Source: Aphrophora alni (lineage: Eukaryota > Arthropoda > Insecta > Hemiptera > Aphrophoridae). Taken from it: a stretch of 64,000 nucleotides of DNA. The stretch is taken from contig OY740771.1 in NCBI GenBank assembly GCA_963513935.1, forward strand, positions 14,475,138-14,539,137. The letters are read 5' to 3'. The translations under genes and the position numbers were made by a program. This document shows, in pieces, positions 10,680 through 22,399 of this stretch. The notes below the pieces were generated by a model, which was given only the letters and a program-made list of their open reading frames with translations, made no database searches and had not been told where the DNA came from. Every line of letters begins with the position of its first letter. The first letter of the stretch is position 1.

Positions 10680-11683
10680 GATTCATGTTTTAGATTTTAT
10701 TATTAGATAACTTTGTGTTAAAAAAGTAGTTTTTTTAAAGAAAAATCAACGACTCTAAACCTTTAATATATTTTGTAACTTTTACAGTGATTATAATACG
10801 TAATAGTAGGAATAAAATAAAAAATTAGAAAATTCAAATTTATAGAAGTTGGAAATCGAGAACAATTAGAGCAAATTAGTTTAACATCTTATCAGAAGGC
10901 ATCATTTGTAACACTTTCTACTTCAACAATTGTATTTACTTCATTCACCGAGAAACAACATTAGTTTTAATTCCTTGTGTTTTAATAAATAAAGACTAAC
11001 GAGTATGGAATGAGATTTTACAAACAGATTTACATCAGAGTATTTATTTCCATTAGAGAAACGTTTCAGGTATGTTTCATATAAAACATATTATTATCAG
11101 ATGTACTTTACTTTTAATATCGGAATTCTAGATATTTTAATTACCCAGATGGAAACTTTACAATCAGAGACCAATAAATCTCTACCAAACCTATTGGTGT
11201 AGCTTGATACCTTGTTCAGCTCACTATGTGGTTTCACCGAAAGACAAGTAAAATTACAGACACTGGAAAATATAAATAAACTTGTTGCATATTTTGGATT
11301 CTCCCTTTTATCAACGAAGCAAGTTAATAGTCGCCATCACAGTACTTACCCAGCCTGATCATACAATGTAATGTAAGCAGGTAATATAAATGTAATTCCC
11401 CCAAAATCATCCAGTACGATGTGTCTGATGTTGTTACACAGGTTTTCTGTACCTTGTTATTGTTAATATTACTAATTTATTGACGTCACGTGAAATAAGA
11501 AATTTAAGAAGTGATTCCATGCCGATGGTAATTAGATAGAACACGAGGAATCATCTTAAAAAAGAAAGACAAACAACTGAATAATAAAGTGTGTGTGGAT
11601 CAAGATCAATAATTATCCTAAGTGTTTAGCAGGGTGAACAACCATTAAAAAGTGTAAACTCCAAATGGATTCATTAAAAATTA
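10680..11683. other. AT-rich DNA, nothing recognised
   Basis: No coding or structured feature was seen between the LINE fragment and the next satellite array. Confidence 0.4.
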
Positions 11684-13000
11684 CGATTCGAACGTAATGT
11701 CACAAACATTTTGAGACTCTTTCCTAATGTCATAAGAATTAACTATCAATCTTAATGTCACAAGAATCAAGACCCGATCTTAATATAACAAGAATCAAGA
11801 CTCGATCTTAATATAACAAGAATAGAGACTCGATCTTATTGTTAAAAGAATCACTCGATCTTAATGTTACAAGAATCATGACTTGATCTTAATATAACAA
11901 GATTCAAGACTCGATCTTAATGTTATAAAAATCAAGACTCGATCTAAATATCACTAGAATCAAAACTCGATCTTAATATAACAAGAATAGAGACTCGATC
12001 TTAATGTTAAAAGAATCACTCGATCTTAATGTTACAAGAATCAAGACTCGATCTTAATATAACAAAAATCAAGACTCATCTTAATATAACAAGAATCAAG
12101 ACTCATCTTAATATAACAAGAATCAAAACTCAATCTTAATGTCATAAAAATCAAGACTCGATCTAAATAACACAAAAATAGAGACTCAACTTTAATGTTA
12201 GAAGAATCACTCGATCTTAATGTTACAAGAATCACGACTCGATCCTAATATAACAAGAAACAAGACTCGATCTTAATATCATAAAAATTAAGACTCGATC
12301 TAAATATAACAAGAATAGAGACTCGATCTTAATGTTAAAAGAATCACTCGATTTAATGTTACAAGAATCATGACTCGATCTCAATATCACAAGAATTAAG
12401 ACTCGATCTTAATGTCACAAAAATCAAGACTCGATCTAATTATCACAAGAATCAAGACGCGATCTTCATGTCGCAAGAATCAAAACTTGATCTTATTGTC
12501 GCATGAATCAAGACTCGATCTTAATATCACAAGAATCAAGACTCAATCTTAATGTCATAAGAATCAAGACTCGATCTTAATGTCATAAGAATCAAGACTC
12601 GATCTTAATATAACAAGAATCAAGACTCGATCTTAATATAACAAGAACCAAGACTCGATCTTAATGTCACAAAAATCAAGACTCGATCTAAATATCACTT
12701 GAATCAAGACTCGATCTTAATGTTAAAAAAATCACTCGATCTTAATGTTACAAGAATCATGACTCGATCTTAATATCACAAGAATCAAGACTCGATCTTA
12801 AAGTCACAAAAATCAAGATTTGATCTAAATATCACTAGAATCAAGACTCGATCTTAATGTTAAAAGAATCACTCGATCCTAGTGTTACAAGAATCATGAC
12901 TCGATCTTAATATCACAAGAGTCAAGACTCGATCTTAATGTCACAAAAATCAAGACTCGATCTAACTATCACTAGAATCAAAACTCGATCTTAACATAAC
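11684..13000. repeat. 28-bp satellite array with interspersed 25-bp variants
   Basis: The unit is about GATCTTAATGTCACAAGAAT followed by CAAGACTC (28 bp). A shorter form reads GATCTTAATGTTAAAAGAAT then CACTC (25 bp). The short form recurs in a fixed context, usually before a unit with AATCATGACTC, giving a loose higher-order repeat. Divergence is moderate, higher at the left edge. No ORF in it is meaningful. Confidence 0.95.
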
Positions 13001-13471
13001 ATTTGATACAAGGAAACCCTATTGAAATTCAGATAAATTCAATTGAAAATGTCAAAATGTTGGCCAAAATGTGTGTTTAGACTTATAACACACTAAGCTA
13101 GGTTTGATAACAATTTGAACATTTCAATTGCCCCCTCTGTACGATGATAATTAGCTTAATATAGCTCTGTAATATAACTTCATCTTACCAAAACAGATAA
13201 ATAGATAATTGACATTCTTAGAATTAATTTTAGTGAATGAAGTTAAAAGTTACAAGGTCTCCATTTTTAATTTTTAATTTTGGCTTTAACTATATCAATC
13301 AAGTTGACAAACAAATTGTATACAACGTCCTAGGTATAAATGGGAACATTATGCCCGAAAATAATAAAAAATATTGTATCCAAATTTATTATTTTGTAAG
13401 TCTGACCTATTTGAATTCTCAATTAATTGATATTTAATATGCATTAAAAATATTAAATGATGAAAAACATA

Positions 13472-14336
13472 CCGTGTGTCAAAAAAGTCCCGAAACGATT
13501 CAATCAATATCTTGAACACCAAAAAAGAGAGAAAAAAAGATATTTTATATGTGACTTCACGTGATAAAAAAAAACCCATTTTTTGCTAAATGAGACTTTT
13601 TAACTGTCTTATTTACTATTATTTCATATTTAAATTATTATGAATTCCTATTACAAAGTGCAAAAAAGTGATATGTTAGTTGATATAATTTTAATATTTA
13701 ATTTTGCAAATCGGTTTTTCCAAGTTCTCCAACACATCAACAACCTCAAATAGGTTTCGAGAAGTGTAGGTTTTAGTGGGGTTTCCATTTTTTTAAACGT
13801 AGTTAAAGGTTCTTCTTATAGACACTTTATTAGGAATTAGCAGTTTTAACTTGCTCTAAAGCATAATGGATTGGTATTTAATACAATCAAATCATTCAAA
13901 GTTCTTTACACACCCAGTACTGGGAATATCTGTATTTTTTTCAAAATTCAAAAATAGTAATTATGATGACGACATTAACTTTTAAAAATACATTTTGATC
14001 CCATATTCTTGCCTTCTATAAATGAAATATATAAAGCAAAATAACTTTTTCAAATATTTAAACTGCAGCCATTTTAGATAGGAGTCAGATATCGACCTCT
14101 AGTTTGAGCAGTAATATTTTACTAAATATGTGCTTTAACAAGAGGAATCACAATGTGGGTTTCTATTCTAAGTTGCCTCCCCCCCCCCACCAAATCCCAT
14201 TTTTGGGGAAAACGTAAAAAGTCTCATTAGCCAAAACGGAGTTTTTATCACCAAAAGGCAAATATAAAATGTATTTTCTATATTTTTTATTATATTTTCA
14301 AGTTATTGAACCGGTGCGGGATTTTGGGATACACAG
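13472..14336. mobile_element. Non-autonomous DNA transposon with ~130-bp TIRs, TA flanks
   Basis: The left end (CCGTGTGTC..., 13472) and the reverse complement of the right end (CTGTGTATC...) start similar inverted repeats of about 130 bp. Shared blocks include CAATATCTTGAA/CAATAACTTGAA, GTGATAAAAA and AATGAGACTTTTTA. TA dinucleotides flank both ends (13470-13471, 14337-14338), fitting Tc1/mariner-type insertion. The 865-bp element has no transposase frame. One related end is present at 34358-34480. The superfamily is inferred only from the TA flank. Confidence 0.7.
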
Positions 14337-14339
14337 TAT

Positions 14340-17300
14340 AGCTTCTATGTAAAGAAATTTAAAGATTAAAAAAATAGCTTGTATAGTTTACAAATTGCAA
14401 TTTAATTTTTTATTACGAAAAAGATTAATAATCGAGCGAAGTATTGATAACTGGATTATTAACTGAGACAATATTGAAACTTTCGTGAAAATCGTTGAAG
14501 GTCATGCAAGATGTATTTTTAAGTAAAAACGACTATATTAAAAAACAGTTTCGTTTTAAAAAATTAACTACACTACAAGAACATGCAGATGCAAGGGTGT
14601 CATAAAATCCCCCCCCCCGTAGCTGTTTTATCTACTTGTAATGTTATTAATGATGACCGATGTTTGACATCGTGTTACTATTCTAAGCTGTCTTCACTGA
14701 AATACCACAAACAAAATAGGTTGATGTGTGGTTGACAAATGAGCAGAACATGGGATCCCCACACCACTAACTAATTCATTGAAACCCTGGGTGTTGTACA
14801 GTCGGTAGACATTTAAAATAGTCCAGGACAATTTTCGAGCATTGTTTGGTATCTCTAAGAACGACTATAGTTGAGAGACAAAAATAAAAACAACAGCAAC
14901 TAATTCAATTCAGAATTAATGAAGAAAAGCAAACGATGTGATGACAAAAAATAAGTGTTTTTTCATTATTTTCCTACTTTGATGTTGACGGAATTACATT
15001 ATAAATAACTCTGATTTTAAAATGCAATGACTCGTACTTGTTTAAGACAGTTGCATGTAACTTTTCTACAGATAGATTGAATTTTAACCATGTTCCGCGT
15101 AGGAAAGATAGAAAAATTAAACTAAAATGCTTTTCATAGTTGTTAAGTGAAGAAAAACGTTAATTTAAATATCCTTTAACAATAAATTTTCACACTCTGG
15201 CAGGTGAGAAAAAATAATATATGTTGGACACAACCCACAATGTAAGGCAGATTTTTACTTAATTTCTCTACAGAGACAAGTTAGTTAATAAACTGTGCAG
15301 AAACATTAGATTAACTTTATCACAGATTCAACCACAAACCTAATAATATTTCTCATCATATAATAAAATACAACTACATAAGACATATACATTAGGAAAA
15401 AATAATGTAATTTAGAAGTGAAACTTTCTATTCTGTGTACAAATTCTACAGCGTAACGTAACGTTGCCTCGTCACACAAATTCGTCACGACGGGTTTTCT
15501 GTGTATACGCATATTTTACCTATACAAGAAAATAACTTAAATATAATCGGCTGAAAAGTAAAAAGGTACAATTTTCTGCGCAGTTGTAAAAATTTTGTTA
15601 GAATTTTGGGAAATATTTTAAATTGAAGATAACTGTTTAACTGCATACTATTCTGAACACAAATATACTGCTGGTAAAACAATATTTATTTTTTCCTGTT
15701 TTCCTTATGGGTTTTTTTATTAGATTTGACCCCTTCCCGCATAATGCTTCCTTTCAAAAATTAAGAATCGATCTTTGAACTTTTCTAGGTTGTTTTACCT
15801 TGGGAGATACCTACAGGCCAAATTCATAAATGTAATTTTCTTTATAACTATGTTTTCCCTGTGTATTTTCCAGGGGAAATAATTAGGACCAGAATTTTAT
15901 CAACTTGGCGACATTTGTTTTGTAATTGATTACTTTTAATCTGAAATATGTTTTTAATAACTACCTGAGACTCCATATTCCATATTCTTCATTATGTTAC
16001 TTTCCCTTCTGTCATCAACTTTTATGATTAAATAATATTTAATTGAAATTACGTTTTAAATGGCTGTGATCGAGGTTATTTATTGTTATTTTACTCGCGA
16101 TTTTCGTCTCTGGTTTGAATCACTAATTTTCACCAAAATTTTATTGAAATCGGTTGAGTAGTATATGAAAAAAAATACTTCTTTTGTAACAGCTTCATGG
16201 ACGATTTTGTTTTTAGTGATAACTTTTAAGAACTGACAGTTTTGTCAGGATATGTTTTGTTTTGGTACTTCAAGGCTGCTTTTTAAACAAATTTGATCGA
16301 AACCGTTTGAGTCGTTTTAAACAAAATTGGAATTTAGTACTTTTTTCTTGACATGTACCTCAAAATATTTACTTATTACAAAAATAAATTTATAAAGATT
16401 TTGTGAGATATGATCAAAACTTTAAGCCTACTAGATTTGATTAAAATCTGTCCAATCTTTTGGATTGTAGAGTATTTCACAGACAACAGACGTCATTTCC
16501 AAAACCACTTTTAAACTCAGTGGACCTGAAAATGGATGTTGACGTTGGAATTTTGACCTATAACTTTCTTAATACTTACTTACTAGTAAAAATGTTATTG
16601 AAAAATTGAAGACCAATTATAAAAAAAAATGCTAATTCATTTCATATTTGGTAATATGTACATTTTGTATTGTTTTCCAAAATGTTGATTTCAGTCGCTT
16701 AATTGTTTTCAAATAAGACATTCAAATACAAAATTTTTGACAAAACAAGTTGTGTTAAAATGAAAAAATAATGTTTACCTCCAAAAATAAAATTTACAAA
16801 TTATTTATGAGCCTTATGAAATCCATATACAGTATTTATATATTTAACAATATAAGAGCCAGATTGTACATCTGTGTCATTGCCTCTGTAGTATTGTCAG
16901 ACGTACACAGTGTGTTTCGATTTTATATTCTTGTCTGTATGTTTCAAAACGTATTTTTAAACTATCATATTTTCAAATATAAGCTTATGTTAAAAAGAGA
17001 ATCTATGTATATTTAGAAAATTTGATTTAGAATTTATTTTTGTATTTTCTAGAGTGAAGGTTTAAACTAAAATAACACAATAAAAGTTGATTTATTTGTT
17101 CAAAATATTGAACTGTTTATGGTTTTTATATTTATTTTTATTTTGTACTAGTTTTCTCTTGTTTCTGAATGGGTAACATTATTTTTTCAGTCATTAATTA
17201 GTTACTTTTTAAATTTATCACCGCACTGCTTTACCATTTTATTGTGAAATATTTAATAAACAAAAAATAATTATATATAATTACTAAAAATTCGAATGAA

Positions 17301-19380
17301 TGAATTAAAATATACAAAAACAAAAATGTGTAAATACTTCCAGCTACCTCAAAGAACTCTTTAAAACCACTGTTTAGTGTAGCACTGAGTTCAGATACTG
17401 AGTGAAAGGGAAATTAGAACAATATGATAAATTTATACGGCCTGTTATTGGGAAGAAGCAACCCGCAGACCTTACTTGTTTGTTAAAAGCATAAGACGAT
17501 TATTCCAGAAATTGTGTTTAAAACTGTGAGATAAAAGTACTAATATAACTTTAAAACAATTAGAACTTAAAAATATAAACTTAATAATGAAAACAATGTA
17601 TATCAATGTTGTTTAACACAAACCATCTATAAAAATGATAATTTTGATTATGACGTACATTTACAGCTTTTTTTTCTTGTACAATTTGTACTACCAACTG
17701 TAACACATTTTACTTCCTCCGTCATATATCGTGTATTTTTCGAATTTTTCCACACATATAAATAAATTGCCGACGCCATAAATGAAAAAAAAAATTCCAT
17801 TTACTTCAAATTCGGCACGTACGTTCTTTTACGACTTTTCAAAAGAAATTGGTTGGTCGAACAAAAATCATTAAACCTATCATTAAATCTATTTGTTTAT
17901 CAGTGTTCATAAGTAATTTTGTAAAACCTAATCTTAATTAAAAAATAAATTGTTATTTTAATAAGTAATACCTATGTCTGAAGGTTGACAGAACTGTGCA
18001 AACAGAGACTGTATAAACAGCGACGATAAGCAGTGCAAATAAGGACTGTTATGGGCTTGTTTGAAGTTAAGTCCAGTAGTAAGTCAAGACTAAAAGGTTC
18101 GGCAAGGTTATCCGCAACATTGTGCGCTATCTAACTTTATAAGTTTAAAAACTACAAGTACTGTACGTGTTGTCGGTCACTGACATTTCCATTTATTAAA
18201 ATACTATGAACTATCTACATGTGCCGTGATTATAAACATTTTGTTGAACATTAAAATCTATTATTAAACTCGATACTACACTTATATCAAATAGCGAGTA
18301 GTTATAACTGTAATCAGCTGTTCCGAGCCTATACGTCATCACTCATACATCTCACCGTGCCATGTTACTACATTGCAGTTGGATGTCATGATGCAAGACA
18401 GATAAGTGACAGGGGATTACTTCCCTGAGCTTTATATTTTGGTTTCAATTCTAAATGTTTGAGAACTGTTTTATTTTCATTTGAACTTTATTAAAAGGAA
18501 CATTATTTTAGCTTTCATGTTTCTATGTTGTACTTTCTATAATTTCATGTAATCAACTTAATGATTTATAGTAAACTATACTATGACTCCCCCCCCCCGT
18601 CATTAAAACCGTGATTTTAGTCAAACACGAATGGTAAAGTGTATCAAATTTAAAGATAAATACTTAAAAAAAAAAAAAAAAAGACGGTGTACATTGTCCA
18701 AATTTACATTTCAATTGAAAAAAGCCGAAATATCATATTTGGTGACAACATTTTTGTTATTTGGGTTTGGGGATGGGTGAGTGAAAAAGTGTGTGCAACA
18801 TTTTTGCATGGATTATTAGAGGAACTGGTAATACTAATTAGTAAGAGCTAACAATAAATTACTGATTTTATATTTACCCAAACCATTTCTTAATTAAGTA
18901 AAAATCACGCAAATACGTAGAGGGAGATTTTTAATTTTAATTCTATCTAAGAAATTAGTTTAGGCTACGATAATATTGATTTGTATTGAGTAAAATTTAT
19001 TTGTATTATTAGCTACTAATTTTATTACAGTGTTGGAATAGCGATATGTGCATCAGTCATAACTGTGACAATGGATTATGTTTTGAACCGTAGCAGCAAT
19101 ACACCAAAGGCTCAATCTATCACAACTGTTGTCATATTAAATATATATATTCAATGCTTTAAATAAACTATAAAAATGATTAACAAGCGATGATTGTTTT
19201 ATTTTTGAGAATCTATTTTCTAGTTCTCTATACCGAAAAAAGGGAATAAAATAGGAGGAAAATGTTGTCTATTATTACCTTCTTTTTTTTTTGCGTCTGT
19301 CGTTAAGTTAGGAAACAGTTAAACGGTAGGGATACCTTTCATTATTTTCTTACGTAATCTAAAAATGGTTAAATGAAGGG
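14340..19380. other. Five kilobases of AT-rich DNA with old dispersed repeats
   Basis: No gene or recognisable element end was seen. At 16130-16330 there are two phrases of the type AAATTTTATTGAAATCGG, similar to phrases near 42800, 52260, 60250 and 63200, marking a noncoding dispersed family. At 18770 and around 19390 there are phrases shared with 49250-49900 and 52730-53260. Short ORFs here lack motifs. Confidence 0.45.
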
Positions 19381-19480
19381 TCAACATATTCTATATCGAG
19401 TTTGTCGTGGTTACATCAGTTTTGAGGAACCCAACTCCATAAAAGTAGTTTTTGGATTGAAGTCTATCTTCTGTCTATCT

Positions 19481-20430
19481 TATATATAGTGTTCAACAAA
19501 TCCCAATATAACCTAACCTGACCTAACCTAATGCAACACAACCTAACCTAACCTAATGTATCTGTTATATGTCGTATGTATAGTGTTCAACAAATCACAA
19601 TATAATCTAACCTAACCTAACCTAATCCAACACAACCTAACCTAACCTAATCTATATGTCGTATGCCGTATATATATATAGTGTTCAACAAATCCCAATA
19701 TAACATAACCTAACCTAATGTATCTGTTATATGTCGTATGTATAGTGTTCAACAAATCCCAATATAATCTAACCTAACCTAACCTAATCCAACACAACCT
19801 AACCTAACCTAATCTATATGTCGTATGCCGTGTATATATATATATATAGTGTTCAACAAATCCCAATATAATCTAACCTAACCTAACCTAATCCAACACA
19901 ACCAAACTGAACCTAATCTATCTGTTATATGTCGTATGTATAGTGTTCAACAAATCCCAATATAATCTAACCTAACCTAACCTAATGCAACACCACCTAA
20001 CCTAACCTGATGTATCTGTTATATGTCGTATGTATAGTGTTCAACAAATCCCAATATAATCTAACCTAACCTAACCTAATGCAACACCACCTAACCTAAC
20101 CTAATGTATCTGTTGTATGTCGTATGTATAGTGTTTAACAAATCCCAATAAAACCTAACCTAAACTAACCCAACAAAACCTAACCTAACCTAATGCAGCA
20201 CCACCTAACCTAACCTAATGCAACACCACCTAACCTAACCTAATGTATCTGTTGTATGTCGTATGTATAGTGTTCAACAAATCCCAATAAAACCTAACCT
20301 AACCTAATCCAACAAAACATAACCTAACTTAATAAATCTGTCGTATGTCGTACGTATAGTGTTCAACAAATCCCAATCTAACCTAACCTAATCCAACAAA
20401 ACCTAACCTAACCAAATCCATCTGTCGTCT
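19481..20430. repeat. ~94-bp satellite carrying insect telomere-type (CCTAA) blocks
   Basis: The phrase GTGTTCAACAAATC starts ten times at about 19489, 19583, 19681, 19745, 19849, 19943, 20037, 20131, 20270 and 20359, so the usual spacing is 94 bp. Each unit also carries ATGTCGTATGTATA and one or two blocks of CCTAACCTAACCTAA. CCTAA is the complement of TTAGG, the common insect telomere repeat. Shorter (TTAGG)2-4 tracts also occur near 1712, 33250, 34083 and 59122. Confidence 0.95.
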
Positions 20431-20684
20431 TGCTACGTATCTCTCCTTGTGTCCTTTACCTTATGGGTGTATCACTTATTAACTCTTTGTTTAGTTTGGG
20501 CTAGTTTGTTCGCAGGCAAGACCAAGCTGCTCACTTTTACAATTTACTTTACCTTTAATCAAAGATATTGCACCACTTGGATTTTGTAAGTCGGAGATTG
20601 TTGTCATCAACTTACTTAATTAATTTATCAAAATTCTTTGAATTTTATCTCTTTGCTCACTGTATTTATAATTTGAATTAAACA

Positions 20685-20816
<132 letters not shown>

Positions 20817-20939
20817 GGATGTGCCTTTTGGAAGAAATCGGCTGTATTTCTATATGTACTTAACCATCAAAACAATTAATTATTTGAACATACAATAAAC
20901 AAAATCATTTTTTTAAACTTACAATGCGACACGAAATTT

Positions 20940-20942
<3 letters not shown>

Positions 20943-20974
<32 letters not shown>
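20943..20974. repeat. (TA)16 microsatellite
   Basis: A pure TA run of 32 bp. Confidence 0.97.
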
Positions 20975-20978
<4 letters not shown>

Positions 20979-21743
20979 TTAAAAATGCTAGACCATTCCA
21001 GCTAGGACTCAAAATAGTTTTTCCTTTACTGAAATAGTCGTATTTAATTTTGATTTCTTATGACTAAACCAAAGCGGAGTTTACTTGAATTCACTGAGTT
21101 AAGATATTGAAAATTTCCCCAATGAATTTAGTCTATTGAAATGAGTTTACGTTTTTGCGAATTATTCTATAAATCTTGCGTACCTTTATTTATCTCCTCA
21201 CCAAATACTAGATATGTTAAAGTTGTTATTGCTGGTAATTATTTTTATTCCTGGATAGTTACTTTTCCGTGTATTTTTATCTCCTTCTTATTACTCACTT
21301 TACACTGATTTTCAAAACTGTTTATTATTATACTCGTTAATTTTATTCCATTTGACTACTGGAATTATCGTAGATACTGTTTATTATACAACGTAAACTT
21401 TTATATAGAAAATTTTTGAAGTTAAAATTTATTAGAGTTAATGAATCTATTATATTAGAAAATTTTTATTTACAAAAATAACGTCCTTCCTATTCGGCGA
21501 CTGTTACTAGAGTATCGGTCTTTCGACCTATAATTTTGGCTCTCCATTCATGTGGGAAAGTTTCCCGCAAAAGGTAACCAATTTTCTCCATTCAGTGAAA
21601 AAATGTCCCTTCTGTTAATTATTAAGATTTTGGCTGAATTAATCCATAGTTTTTGTGCTGATAGCTTTCCTAGGCTTAGTTTACTTCTATTGTTTTAATT
21701 TTGTAGTTTACTTTTCATTAAAAACCCTTTTATTAACATTATT

Positions 21744-22133
21744 TTATCTTTTTGATAGTTGAGTTTTTCTGTTGTGGGGACGGCTGGTCCGTAACGTCAC
21801 GCTAGCTGTCTCAGCATTAAAATCTTGATTTTGAACACTTTTTTCTTCTTTTCGCTCTAATTTTTGAACGATTGTTCCGTGTTCATTTGTTTTTACTTCT
21901 ACATCGGGTAATGTAGTAACATATAATGCCCCTTTCGCTCGCACTATAGTATTTGGACCTCCTATATTGCTAATTTGATTTCGCAATTTCCGTACACAGA
22001 TTTTAGTTGACGGTTGTTCTACGTCCAATCTATTTACTAGATTGGTTTTTGAAGTTACTTTTTTACCTTCTTCGATGAAATTTATTTTTATGTTTTCCCC
22101 TTCTACATTTATTATCACGTATTTGTCCTCCAT
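21744..22133 (-). CDS. Unrecognised 129-residue protein
   Basis: The frame opens with ATG at 22131-22133 (MEDKYVIINVEGENIKINFI) and closes at 21744. The composition is balanced and hydrophilic, with a mixed beta-like N-terminus, a central VRKLRNQISN stretch and a basic, Ser/Thr-rich C-terminus (RPHNRKTQLSKR). There is no signal peptide, membrane segment or catalytic motif I can name. It begins a few bases from the TA/TG microsatellite at 22160-22281. Further down the same strand (about 21480-21600) another frame reads EKIGYLLRETFPHEWRAKI, which could be a decayed continuation of a retroelement gag-like protein. It could therefore be a transposon ORF fragment or a small host exon. Its length without stops in AT-rich DNA is the main support. 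Confidence 0.4.
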   Translation of the reverse strand: MEDKYVIINVEGENIKINFIEEGKKVTSKTNLVNRLDVEQPSTKICVRKLRNQISNIGGPNTIVRAKGALYVTTLPDVEVKTNEHGTIVQKLERKEEKSVQNQDFNAETASVTLRTSRPHNRKTQLSKR

Positions 22134-22156
22134 ATTAATGTGTGTTTGTGTGTGTG

Positions 22157-22286
<130 letters not shown>

Positions 22287-22399
22287 GTGTGTATGTATGT
22301 GTGTGTGTTTGTGTGTTTCCTAACCCACCTGTATTTACATTTTCCACCAATAAAGTTATTTTCACAAAATTTTGCATTTTAAATAACACATGCACCAAA

